Shown: piece after piece, positions 42,096 to 52,022 of the stretch | Layout: the number at the start of each line of letters is the position of its first letter | How positions within the stretch are numbered: the stretch's first letter is position 1 | From: Prauserella isguenensis | GTDB lineage: Bacteria; Actinomycetota; Actinomycetes; Mycobacteriales; Pseudonocardiaceae | Direction: 5' to 3' | DNA length: 64,000 bases | Assembly (NCBI RefSeq): GCF_014191605.1 | Contig: NZ_JACHWU010000001.1 | Location: forward strand, 1,674,001 to 1,738,000 | Made by a program: the position numbers and the translations under genes | The notes under the pieces: generated by a model | The model's database searches: none | What the model saw: the letters and a program-made list of their open reading frames with translations, nothing else | Told to the model about the DNA's origin: nothing

Positions 42096-43106
42096 ATGAG
42101 TGCGCCGCAACCGCCGAACCAACCCGGCGCGCCGGGACCGCAGCCCTACGGGGCCGGCGGTTTCGGCGCGCCGCAGGGTTTCGGCGGGCAGCAGGGTTTC
42201 GGCGGGCAGCAGCAACCGGGTTTCGGTGTGCCCGGCCACCCGCCTGCCGGTCAGCCGGGTGGCTTCGGCAGTCCTCCTCTGACGCAGTTCGGGCCCGCGG
42301 GTCCCGGCGGTCGTTCGAACGTCGGAGCCTGGATCACCGGCAGTGCCATTGCGCTCCTCGGCCTCGTCACGCTGATCCTGTCGATCACGCTGTGGGTCGA
42401 CATCGGAAGCGCACCGGAGGTGCCGGAGGCCGCGGGCCGAGCAGGCATGACGTACGACCGGTGCGTCCAGCAGCTCGGCGAAGGGCATCAAAGCTGCGAG
42501 CAGCTGCGCGCACTCCAGGAGAACGCGGCGGACGCGCGCGAGCAGGCCGAGGACACGATCGCGACCCTCACCTTCCACGTCGTCATGCTGCTGGTGTCCG
42601 GTGTCCTCGCCGTCGGCGCCGGTGTGCTGTGGGCGCTCAACGACAAGCTTCCCTCGAAACTGCGCAGGAACCTACCGATCATGGCGGCGGCCGCGGGCCT
42701 GCTGATGCTGTTGTTCTCGGTGATGTTCCTCAACGAAGGGGGGAACGTGACGCGGGTCGTGCTCACGCTGATCTTCGGCATCGTGATCCTCGCGGTGGGC
42801 ATCTTCGGCTCGAGTTTCGCCACCGCCCGAGTGCTGGGCCTCGAGACGAAGTCCGGAGGCCCTGGCAACGAGGGTCCTCCCGGACCTCCGGGCGGCTTCG
42901 GCGGCCCGCCGGGTCCGCCCACCGGTTATGGCTATGGCGGTCCGCCGGGCCCGCCCGGCGGTTATGGCGGCCCGCCGCAGGGACCGCCTCCGGGTCAGCA
43001 GCCGGGTGGTTTCGGCGACCCTCGTCCGCAGCCGCCTCCGGGGCAGCCCGGTGGTTACGGCGGTCCGCCTCCGGGACCGCCTCCGGGCCAGCCGCCGCAG
43101 TGGTGA
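42096..43106 (+). CDS. Pro/Gly-rich membrane protein B
   Basis: 336 residues. It opens with the same residues as the preceding protein (MSAPQPPNQPG) and ends with the same nine, but its four hydrophobic segments (VGAWITGSAIALLGLVTLILSITLW, FHVVMLLVSGVLAVGAGVLW, LPIMAAAAGLLMLLFSVMFL, VVLTLIFGIVILAVGIFGSSF) are different. Between the first two, a charged stretch contains two cysteines (CVQQLGEGHQSCEQL) likely outside the membrane and disulfide-bonded. Function unknown; adjacency, shared ends and similar composition suggest the two proteins work in the same place. No clear independent promoter. Confidence 0.8.
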   Translation: MSAPQPPNQPGAPGPQPYGAGGFGAPQGFGGQQGFGGQQQPGFGVPGHPPAGQPGGFGSPPLTQFGPAGPGGRSNVGAWITGSAIALLGLVTLILSITLWVDIGSAPEVPEAAGRAGMTYDRCVQQLGEGHQSCEQLRALQENAADAREQAEDTIATLTFHVVMLLVSGVLAVGAGVLWALNDKLPSKLRRNLPIMAAAAGLLMLLFSVMFLNEGGNVTRVVLTLIFGIVILAVGIFGSSFATARVLGLETKSGGPGNEGPPGPPGGFGGPPGPPTGYGYGGPPGPPGGYGGPPQGPPPGQQPGGFGDPRPQPPPGQPGGYGGPPPGPPPGQPPQW

Positions 43107-43114
43107 GGTCCTGA
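43077..43114 (+). repeat. 38-nt direct repeat, copy 2
   Basis: Second exact copy, covering the end and stop of the second membrane protein gene. Recombination between the copies would delete the second gene cleanly, leaving the first intact. Confidence 0.95.
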
Positions 43115-43204
43115 ACAGCAATACGTACCGGCGCCCCGGTCGCTGTCGAGCGGCCGGGGCGCCGTCGTTTCCCGTCTCGGGGTGTCCTGCGTCGGAGCCC
43201 GCAA

Positions 43205-43210
43205 TAGGGT
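43205..43210 (+). promoter_or_regulatory. probable -10 element of a leaderless metB transcript
   Basis: TAGGGT ends six bases before ATG 43217; no ribosome site. Confidence 0.4.
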
Positions 43211-43216
43211 GGGCAC

Positions 43217-44374
43217 ATGTCCCACGAATCCGCCGACACAGGCTTCTCCACCCGCGCCATTCACACCGGTCAGGAACCCGACCCGCGAACCGGGTCGGTC
43301 ATCGTGCCGATCTACCAGACCTCCACGTACGCCCAGGACGGTGTCGGCGGCACCCGGGAAGGCGACTACGAGTACTCGCGCACCGCCAACCCGACGCGCA
43401 CCGCCCTCGAGGAGGCGCTCGCCGCGCTGGAGAACGGCCGCCACGCGCTCGCGTTCGGCTCGGGCATGGCCGCGAGCGACGCCGTGCTGCGCACCACGCT
43501 GCGGCCCGGCGACCACCTGGTCCTCGGCAACGACGTCTACGGCGGTACGTTCCGCCTCATCGACAAGGTCCTCACCGGCTGGGGAGTCACCTACAGCGTC
43601 GCTCACCTGTCCGATGTGGACGAGGTGCGCGCCGCGATGCGCCCGGAGACGAAGCTCATCTGGTGCGAGTCGCCCACGAACCCGTTGCTGGGCATCTCCG
43701 ACATCACCACCCTCGCTGCGATCGCCCACGAGGGCGGCGCGAAGCTGGTCGTGGACAACACGTTCGCGACGCCGTACCTGCAGACTCCACTCGACCTGGG
43801 CGCCGACGTCGTTGTGCACTCGACGACGAAGTACCTCGGGGGGCACTCCGATGTGGTCGGCGGCGCGGTTGTGACCGGCGACGACGACCTGCGGGAGCAG
43901 CTGTTCTTCCTGCGTAACTCGGCGGGAGCTGTGCCGGGCGCCTTCGACGCGTGGTTGACGCTGCGTGGCCTCAAGACCCTGTCGGTGCGGATGGAGCGGC
44001 ACTGCGACAACGCCGAACGCATCGCCGCGATGCTGCAGGACCACCCGAAGGTCGCGCGGGTGTACTACCCGGGGCTGGCAGAGCACCCCGGACACGACGT
44101 CGCGGCGAAACAGATGCGGCGGTTCGGCGGGATGGTCGCGTTCGACCACGTCGACGGGGAGCAGGCGGCGCTGAAGGCCGCCGCGGGCACGAACGTGTTC
44201 ATCCTGGCCGAGTCGCTCGGCGGGGTCGAATCGTTGATCGAACACCCCGGGCGCATGACGCACGCGTCGGCCGAGGGTTCGTTGCTGCAGGTGCCCGCGG
44301 AACTGGTGCGGCTGTCCGTGGGCATCGAGGACGGCGCCGACCTCATCGACGACCTGCGGCAGGCCCTGGCCTGA
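43217..44374 (+). CDS. metB: cystathionine gamma-synthase
   Basis: PLP enzyme of the Cys/Met metabolism family, 385 residues, making cystathionine from O-succinyl- or O-acetylhomoserine and cysteine. FSTRAIHTGQEPDP opens the family; YSRTANPTRTALEEALAALE, LAFGSGMAAS, VVDNTFATPYLQ and VVHSTTKYLGGHSDVVGG (PLP lysine) follow, then SLGGVESLIEHPGRMTHAS and LVRLSVGIED near the C terminus. A cystathionine gamma-lyase activity cannot be excluded, because the two share all these motifs. Location downstream of cbs matches mycobacterial metB. Confidence 0.92.
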   Translation: MSHESADTGFSTRAIHTGQEPDPRTGSVIVPIYQTSTYAQDGVGGTREGDYEYSRTANPTRTALEEALAALENGRHALAFGSGMAASDAVLRTTLRPGDHLVLGNDVYGGTFRLIDKVLTGWGVTYSVAHLSDVDEVRAAMRPETKLIWCESPTNPLLGISDITTLAAIAHEGGAKLVVDNTFATPYLQTPLDLGADVVVHSTTKYLGGHSDVVGGAVVTGDDDLREQLFFLRNSAGAVPGAFDAWLTLRGLKTLSVRMERHCDNAERIAAMLQDHPKVARVYYPGLAEHPGHDVAAKQMRRFGGMVAFDHVDGEQAALKAAAGTNVFILAESLGGVESLIEHPGRMTHASAEGSLLQVPAELVRLSVGIEDGADLIDDLRQALA

Positions 44375-44389
44375 CCGCTTCGGCGACGG

Positions 44390-44665
44390 CTACGGCCGGT
44401 AGTTGCGCGGCGCCTCGTCGTCGCCACCGGCCGGGCCGTGCTGGTCGCCGGGGCCGGTGGCGGGCAGGTCCTCGCCGTCCACGCAGCCGCCGATGAAGTG
44501 CACGTTGTCGGCGTGCCGTACGTACTGACCGGGATCGCCACACGAGGCGTAGCCGACCGTGAACACGGCCGCGCCCGCGAGGGCCATGGCCGACACGATG
44601 CCGGCGAGCATTGGTGTGACACGGCCCTGCGAGCGTGCGTCTCGCGGTACCGACGGCCGTGCCAT
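44390..44665 (-). CDS. small membrane protein, unknown
   Basis: 91 residues from ATG 44665, which has GGAGGA five bases upstream, a strong site that supports this being a gene. One hydrophobic segment (MLAGIVSAMALAGAAVFTVGYA, about residues 19-40) is followed by an exported Asp/Gly-rich tail with two cysteines (ASCGDPGQY, GGCVDGED). Family not recognised. It is divergent from threonine ammonia-lyase and converges with metB. Confidence 0.72.
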   Translation of the reverse strand: MARPSVPRDARSQGRVTPMLAGIVSAMALAGAAVFTVGYASCGDPGQYVRHADNVHFIGGCVDGEDLPATGPGDQHGPAGGDDEAPRNYRP

Positions 44666-44773
44666 GCTGTTCCTCCGGTCGTGGATGCGTCCCCTGGGCC
44701 GGCTCCAGGGTACCCAATGCTTACGCGCCACATACACGCAAGCTCCGATATCGGAGGGAGAGTCGTCACAGAC

Positions 44774-45997
44774 ATGACCGCCACGCGGCTCGTCGACCTT
44801 GACCGCATCCGACAAGCGCGGGACCTGCTCAGCGGGGTCGTCCGCGTGACCCCGATGGAGCACGCGCGCGAGTTCGCCGACGCCTTCGGCGGCCCGGTCC
44901 ACCTCAAATGCGAGAACCTGCAGCGTACGGGCTCGTTCAAGGTGCGGGGCGCGTACACGCGGATCCACGGGCTCTCCGCCGAGGAACGTGCTCGCGGGGT
45001 CGTCGCGGCGAGCGCGGGGAACCACGCTCAGGGTGTCGCCCTGGCTGCCTCGCTGGTCGGCACGCAGGCGACCGTGTTCATGTCGCGGAAGGCACCACTG
45101 CCGAAGGTTGCCGCCACGCGCGGTTACGGCGCCGACGTCAACCTCGTGGGCACGGCGTTCGAGGAGGCTTTCGCGGAGGCGGCCGAGTTCGCGGAACGTA
45201 CCGGCGCGGTGTTCATCCACCCGTTCGACCACCCCGATGTCATCGCAGGTCAGGGCACGGTCGGCTTGGAGATCCTGGAGCAGGTGCCGGACGTCGGCAC
45301 GGTGCTGGTGTCCACCGGCGGCGGCGGGCTCGTATCGGGTGTGGCGAGTGCCATCAAGGCGAGCAGGCCGGAGGTGCAGCTCGTCGGGGTGCAGGCCGAC
45401 TCCGCGGCCGCGTTTCCGCAGTCCCTGGCCGCGGGCGCACCGGTGGGACTCGAGAGCACGCACACGCTCGCCGACGGTATCGCCGTGGCACGGCCGGGGG
45501 ACCTGACGTTCGAGCACGTGACGACGCTGGTGGACGACGTCGTGACGGTAGGGGAGGAGACGCTGTCACGGGCGGTCCTGAACTGTCTGGAGCGGCGCAA
45601 ACTCGTCGTCGAACCCGCGGGGGCGGCGCCGGTGGCGGCCCTGCTCGAGCACGAGGGCGCGTTCGAACCGCCGGTCGTGGCGGTGCTGTCCGGCGGCAAC
45701 GTCGATCCGCTGCTGCTGATGCAGATCATCCAGCACGGCATGACGGCCGCGGCGCGGTACCTGCACGTGCGGCTGTGGGTGCCGGACCGGCCGGGATCGC
45801 TCGCGGGCGTGGTCACGCGGATGAGCGAACTCGGAGCGAACATCGTCGACATCGAGCACTCCCGCATCTCCGGCAGGCTCGGCATCGGCGAGGTCGAGGT
45901 GGCGCTGAAACTGGAGACGCGCGGTCCGGAGCACTGCGACGACGTCATCGCCGAGCTTCAGCGGGCCGGCTACACGGTGGCCTCCGCCGACCACTGA
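44774..45997 (+). CDS. ilvA: threonine ammonia-lyase with C-terminal ACT domain
   Basis: PLP enzyme of 407 residues deaminating threonine to 2-oxobutanoate for isoleucine synthesis or catabolism. LKCENLQRTGSFKVRGAY holds the PLP lysine, ASAGNHAQGVA and STGGGGLVSGVASAI bind substrate and phosphate, and LSGGNVDPLLL is the late motif. The last about 75 residues (HVRLWVPDRPGSLAGVVTRMSELGANIVDIEH) are one ACT domain. This short single-ACT form is common in actinobacteria and may be the catabolic type. ATG 44774 lacks a close ribosome site; GGAGGGAG is 15 bases away, so the start is slightly uncertain. Confidence 0.92.
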   Translation: MTATRLVDLDRIRQARDLLSGVVRVTPMEHAREFADAFGGPVHLKCENLQRTGSFKVRGAYTRIHGLSAEERARGVVAASAGNHAQGVALAASLVGTQATVFMSRKAPLPKVAATRGYGADVNLVGTAFEEAFAEAAEFAERTGAVFIHPFDHPDVIAGQGTVGLEILEQVPDVGTVLVSTGGGGLVSGVASAIKASRPEVQLVGVQADSAAAFPQSLAAGAPVGLESTHTLADGIAVARPGDLTFEHVTTLVDDVVTVGEETLSRAVLNCLERRKLVVEPAGAAPVAALLEHEGAFEPPVVAVLSGGNVDPLLLMQIIQHGMTAAARYLHVRLWVPDRPGSLAGVVTRMSELGANIVDIEHSRISGRLGIGEVEVALKLETRGPEHCDDVIAELQRAGYTVASADH

Positions 45998-46011
45998 CCG
46001 CGCACGGCGGC

Positions 46012-46117
46012 GCCCCCGAGGGCACCTTGGTGGCTCCCGCCCGCCAGCCCGACCACCGCCCCTCATCGGGACGCTGACGCGTGGCTGGGGCGGAGGCCCG
46101 AAGGTGCCCTCGGGGGC
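46012..46117. terminator. long imperfect hairpin between converging ilvA and hpd
   Basis: GCCCCCGAGGGCACCTT (46012-46028) and its exact complement (46101-46117) form a 17-bp stem. Inside it, GCCAGCC can pair with GGCTGG and CCGCC with GGCGG, so most of the 106 bases fold. It can terminate both converging genes, but is much larger than needed. Confidence 0.65.
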
Positions 46118-46137
46118 TTCTCACCCCCTCCCCCGGG

Positions 46138-47935
<1,798 letters not shown>

Positions 47936-47961
47936 TCCACGTCGTACCCCTGCGCCCCCGG

Positions 47962-48420
47962 TTACTTCGCGGCGATGAGGGCTTGCGGTGCCGCCTGCTT
48001 GATCCGGGTCTGCAACCACTGCAGCTGCCGAGTGGTGTCCTGCTCGCACGCGTCCACGAGCTGCAGTAGCTCTCTGTCGCGCAGTCCCTGCGCCGCCTGG
48101 CCCACGACCGTCCAGGTCATATCGACGAACGAGCCCAGCATGTACAGGTCCTGCAGGTCGCGCAGCAGTCCCACACCGCCGCTGCGGGTGCTCTCGAGGC
48201 CGGTCGCGCGCAGCCGTTCGGGTTCCTGTTCGCGGTTCTCGCCGTAGCGACGAACCACCGGTGTCAGTGCCTCGAGTTGCTCGTCGACCTGGCGGGCGAG
48301 GACCTGGCAGAGGTACTCGACGTCAGGTTCCTCGCCATGGCCGTCGCTCACCTGACGGAAGGCGTCCGCCAGAGAGCGGAGCGAGGAATCGAGCAGACCG
48401 ACGTAGACGGGCAGGTGCAC
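47962..48420 (-). CDS. conserved helical protein linked to the bis-MGD oxidoreductase
   Basis: 152 residues, all predicted helical, starting at GTG three bases after the stop of the oxidoreductase gene, so translationally coupled. HLPVYVGLLDSSLRSLADAFRQVSDGHG and a middle VDEQLEALTPVVRRYGE suggest a four-helix bundle in the style of ferritin-like proteins, but the di-iron ligands are not obvious. I do not recognise a named family. It may be a chaperone or accessory protein of the enzyme. Confidence 0.8.
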   Translation of the reverse strand: MHLPVYVGLLDSSLRSLADAFRQVSDGHGEEPDVEYLCQVLARQVDEQLEALTPVVRRYGENREQEPERLRATGLESTRSGGVGLLRDLQDLYMLGSFVDMTWTVVGQAAQGLRDRELLQLVDACEQDTTRQLQWLQTRIKQAAPQALIAAK

Positions 48421-48423
48421 GGT

Positions 48424-50952
48424 TCAACTCCTTCTTGCGGCGTGCGGCAACACGGGCTGAGGCACGCCGGGCGTGTGTTCCGGACTGGGTACCTGCCCTG
48501 GTGGATCGGCGACGCCGGGGTCCTCTCGCGTCTCGGCGCCCTGATCGCCCCGGGTCGCGGGGACGGTCGCCGGGTCGTGCGGCGCGGATGCGGTGGTGGT
48601 CGGAGCGGGCGCGCAGCGCTGTCCCGGTGCGAGCTTCGTGACCCGGACGGCCGAGACCTTGAACAGCGGCTGCTTGGAGACGGGGTCCCACTCGGTCTGC
48701 GTCAGCTCGTTCGCTGCCGTCGGCTGCCGGTCGGGAGCGCCCGTGTCCCAGTAGCCGTAGTGAAAGGGGAGGAACACGGTGCCGTCGCGGCCACGCCCGA
48801 TCCTCGCGGGCGCTTCCATCGCGCCACGACGGGACTCGACCCGCACCAGGTCACCCTCGTCGACGCCCAACGCCTCGGCATCCCCCGGCGAGAGTTCCAC
48901 CCAGGGCTCGGGGGCGGCCTTGCGCAGTTGCCTCCCGCGGCCGGTCTTGGTGCGCGTGTGGAAGTGGTAGACCGTGCGCCCCGTTGTGCAGATGTAGGGG
49001 TACTCGTCGCTCGGCGCGTCCGGGGCGGGCGTGTACTCCGCGGTCTTGAGGAAGGCGCGGCCGTCGGGCCTCTCGGCCTGGTAGTTCGTCGGCGGGGTCG
49101 CACCGCCGGTGAGCAGGTCGTGCCCGTAGCTCTCGCACACCTCCGGAGCCGTCGGGAACACCCCGTCGGAATAGAGCCGGTCGCTGCCGTCGGGGTTCTC
49201 GGCGTTGCACGGCCAGGGCACCCCGCTGCCGCCGCGGAGCTTGTCGTAGGACAGCCCCGTGTAGTCGCACAGCCTCCCTCGGGTGCACTCCTTCCACGCC
49301 TCGAACGCGCTTTCCGGATCATGCCACTTGACGAGTGGTTCGCCGTCGCGGTCGCGCAGGTCCATTCGCCGCGCGTAGTCGAGGAAGATGTCCAGGTCGC
49401 TGCGAGCCGCACCGGGCGGTTCGACGGCCTGCTCCGACAGGTGGACCGTCCGGTCGGCGTTGGTGAACGTGCCCTGCTTCTCGCCCCACATCGCGGCGGG
49501 CAGTACCACGTCGGCGAACTCTGTGGTCTCGGTGGGAAAGCCGTCCTGGACGACGACGAAGAGGTCCTCGCGGCCGAGGATGTTGCGGATACGGGGAAGC
49601 TCGGGCATCGAGGCCGCGGGATTGGTGGCCGAGATCCACAGGAAGTCGATGGAGCCCTGTTCCACGTAGCGCCAGATCTGCATGGCGTGCGTCGGCGGGG
49701 CCCAGTGGGGGATGACGAGCCGGTCCACGTTCCACAGCTCGGCAAGTTGGTCGATGTGGTTCTGGTTCTGCCAGTTGCGGAACCCGGGCAGGTCGCCGTC
49801 GGCACCGCACTCGCGGGTGTTCTGAGCCGTCGGTTGCCCGTTCATCTGGAGCACGCCGCACCCTGGACGGCCGAGCAGCCCGCGGAGCAGATGCAGGTTG
49901 TTCACCTGGCACGAGGCGGCGGTGGCCTGGTGGGACTGGTAGAAGCCTTGCAGGACGGTGGAGAGCACTCGCTCCGAGGTCCCGAAGATCTCTGCTGCTC
50001 GACGGAGGTCGTCCGGTGACACCCGGCAGATCTCGCTCACCTTCTCCGGGGTGTAGGCCTCGACGGTGCGCGCCAGCTCCTCGAAGCCGAGCGTGTGGGC
50101 CGACACGTACTCCTCGTCGACCCACCCCTGTGTGATCAGCTGGTTCACCAGGCCGTTCATCAGGGCGAGGTTCGTGCCCGGCAACGGTGCGAGATGAACG
50201 CCGCCGGACTCGACCGCGGCGTCCGCGACCTTGGTGCGCCGCGGGTCGACCGCGACGATCCGAGGCCGGTCGGGGCCGTGCAGCCGGTCGAGCACCCGCA
50301 TCCACAGAACCGTCTGCGTTTCGGCCATGTTGTGTCCGAACAGGAAGAGCGCGTCGCAGGAGTCGATGTCGGTGTAACTGCCCGGCTGGCCGTCCGAGCC
50401 GAAGCTCTCCTTCAACGCGGCTGCGGCGGTGGCCGTGCACAAGCGGGTGTTGCCGTCCATGTGCGGTGTGCCCAGACCTGCCTTGCCGATCACGCCGAGT
50501 GTGTAGTACTCCTCGAGAAAGAGCTGACCGCTGGTGTAGAAGCCGTGCGACGACGAACCCACCTCGTCGAGCAGTTGCCGGGACCGCTGCACTATCCGGT
50601 CCATGGCGGTGTCCCAGTCGGTCTCCACCAGCTCGCCGTTCTCGCGGATCAACGGACGGGTGAGACGGTCCCGCCCGTTCCACTGCCACGAGCCGTACAG
50701 GCCCTTCGGCCCCAGCCTCCCGTGGTTGACGACGTCGTCGGTGCGACCACGGACACCGACCATGCGCCCGTCCTTGACGGCGATGTCGCAGGCACAGCCG
50801 TTGCTGCACAGCACGCAGGCCGACTGCACCCAACGTTGCACGTCGGACTCGGCCACCCCCTCCTCCAGGTGTTGATCGAGGCGGACCGGCCACGAGGTGC
50901 CCCGGGCATGGGGTGTGCGCTGGCCCCAGATATCGGCAATACGGTCCGTCAT
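48424..50952 (-). CDS. molybdopterin (bis-MGD) oxidoreductase, Nas/Fdh type
   Basis: Large cytoplasmic subunit of 842 residues. The 4Fe-4S motif reads CVLCSNGCACDI; the usual fourth cysteine (GRLCxKG) is Gly in GRLGPKGLYG, so the extra Cys in CAC may substitute. NTRLCTATAAAALKESFGSDG holds the molybdenum-ligand cysteine as in assimilatory nitrate reductase. LFLFGHNMAETQT, NPAASMPELPR and VVQDGFPTETTEFADVVLP are dinucleotide-binding segments, and GRTVYHFHTRTKTGR to the FLPFHYGYWDTG region is the C-terminal beta-barrel (Molydop_binding). The last 70 residues are Pro/Thr-rich with no motif. No nitrite reductase or transporter is close, so nitrate is not proven as substrate. Confidence 0.9.
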   Translation of the reverse strand: MTDRIADIWGQRTPHARGTSWPVRLDQHLEEGVAESDVQRWVQSACVLCSNGCACDIAVKDGRMVGVRGRTDDVVNHGRLGPKGLYGSWQWNGRDRLTRPLIRENGELVETDWDTAMDRIVQRSRQLLDEVGSSSHGFYTSGQLFLEEYYTLGVIGKAGLGTPHMDGNTRLCTATAAAALKESFGSDGQPGSYTDIDSCDALFLFGHNMAETQTVLWMRVLDRLHGPDRPRIVAVDPRRTKVADAAVESGGVHLAPLPGTNLALMNGLVNQLITQGWVDEEYVSAHTLGFEELARTVEAYTPEKVSEICRVSPDDLRRAAEIFGTSERVLSTVLQGFYQSHQATAASCQVNNLHLLRGLLGRPGCGVLQMNGQPTAQNTRECGADGDLPGFRNWQNQNHIDQLAELWNVDRLVIPHWAPPTHAMQIWRYVEQGSIDFLWISATNPAASMPELPRIRNILGREDLFVVVQDGFPTETTEFADVVLPAAMWGEKQGTFTNADRTVHLSEQAVEPPGAARSDLDIFLDYARRMDLRDRDGEPLVKWHDPESAFEAWKECTRGRLCDYTGLSYDKLRGGSGVPWPCNAENPDGSDRLYSDGVFPTAPEVCESYGHDLLTGGATPPTNYQAERPDGRAFLKTAEYTPAPDAPSDEYPYICTTGRTVYHFHTRTKTGRGRQLRKAAPEPWVELSPGDAEALGVDEGDLVRVESRRGAMEAPARIGRGRDGTVFLPFHYGYWDTGAPDRQPTAANELTQTEWDPVSKQPLFKVSAVRVTKLAPGQRCAPAPTTTASAPHDPATVPATRGDQGAETREDPGVADPPGQVPSPEHTPGVPQPVLPHAARRS

Positions 50953-51085
50953 GTCCGGCTCCGGATCCTGTCGGCGGTGCAGACCGCGCAGTACCCCGTC
51001 GTTCTGCTTCGCCAAACTTGACCGTGCACGGGGAGCGTCGTCGGCGCGCACGGCGCGTGCGCAGGACGTCGACGCGCTCCCACCG

Positions 51086-51892
51086 TCAGCCCGCGGTCTG
51101 CTCCAGGTATCTCGCCACCGACCGGTCGACGATCCGGCTCGCCCCGCCGGAGATCGTCGCGTCCCACCAGGCGCCGTAGACGTCGTCGAACGCGAAACCG
51201 GCGAGCATCTCGCCGGCGCGCCGGACGACACTGGGCCGTTCGGGGATGTGGTTCGGGTAGCTGTACATGAACGCCACGAGCTCGCGGTTCGGCACGACCT
51301 GCACGATGTCGCCCGAGAACAGGGCGCCCTTCCCGGCGGCGCCGTCGCTCCAGTGCAGCACGGTTCCGCCCGCGAAGTGGATGCCGAGGTTGACGAGCGT
51401 CAGGTCGTCGGCGAGGCGGAGTGTGTCGCCCGCCCAGAACCGGATCCGCCCACTCGGCCTGCCGACCCACGGGCGGTCGCGTTCGTGCAGGTGGATGGGC
51501 ACGTCGAAGGCGTCGGCCCAGTCGACCATCGTTGTGTAGTAGTGCGGGTGGCTGATGGCGATCGCCGTGATCCCGCCGAGCTCGGTGACCCGGCGGATCA
51601 TCTCGTCGTCAAGGTACGCGACACAGTCCCACAGCACGTTTCCCGACGCGGCCGGCACGACGAGCGCTCGCTGGCCGATCCCGAGCCGCTCGCGGGTGCC
51701 GACGCCGTACACGCCGGGCGCCTGCTGTTCGACGGCGACCGTGTAGCCGGCTTCGCGCAGCCGGGCGAGGTTCGTCCACTGCTGGCCGGACGGCGGCACG
51801 TACTGGCGTTCGTCCTCGCAGATCGGGCAGTCCGGCCGCGGCTGGGCGTACTGCGTCCCGCACGTGAGGCAGATGGGCAGTTCCGGGCTCAT
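51086..51892 (-). CDS. MBL-fold hydrolase with N-terminal zinc ribbon
   Basis: 268 residues. The start ICLTCGTQYAQPRPDCPICED is a CxxC...CxxC zinc ribbon. The metallo-beta-lactamase fold follows: VLWDCVAYLDDE, AISHPHYYTTMVDWADAF (a variant of HxHxDH with His-Pro-His-Tyr), LVNLGIHFAGGTVLHW and ALFSGDIVQVV. The missing Asp in the HxHxDH box suggests altered metal use. It precedes the bis-MGD enzyme on the same strand by 133 bases, so co-transcription is possible, and it ends before nothing else. Confidence 0.86.
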   Translation of the reverse strand: MSPELPICLTCGTQYAQPRPDCPICEDERQYVPPSGQQWTNLARLREAGYTVAVEQQAPGVYGVGTRERLGIGQRALVVPAASGNVLWDCVAYLDDEMIRRVTELGGITAIAISHPHYYTTMVDWADAFDVPIHLHERDRPWVGRPSGRIRFWAGDTLRLADDLTLVNLGIHFAGGTVLHWSDGAAGKGALFSGDIVQVVPNRELVAFMYSYPNHIPERPSVVRRAGEMLAGFAFDDVYGAWWDATISGGASRIVDRSVARYLEQTAG

Positions 51893-51961
51893 GGGCACCA
51901 GCGTGGCAGAGCAGGCCGCCGTCGACTCGCGGAAGCAGGAACCGGCCCGTGGGCCGATACG

Positions 51962-52003
51962 ACGAGCGGCGCGCCCCGGCCGGAGCCGGGACGCGCCGCT
52001 CGT
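51962..52003 (-). terminator. greA terminator hairpin
   Basis: ACGAGCGGCGCG pairs with CGCGCCGCTCGT and CCCGGC with GCCGGG inside, an 18-bp stem with loop CGGA, 20 bases after the greA stop. Confidence 0.82.
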
Positions 52004-52022
52004 GGTCGTGCTGCCGGGCCCG

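Noticed and set aside
41969-43114. 38-nt repeats as attachment sites or insertion-sequence ends
   Set aside because: No integrase or transposase between them; they are coding ends of two intact genes.
48424-50952. Calling the Moco enzyme assimilatory nitrate reductase NasA
   Set aside because: Active-site Cys fits, but the iron-sulfur motif differs and no nitrite reductase or nitrate transporter is near.
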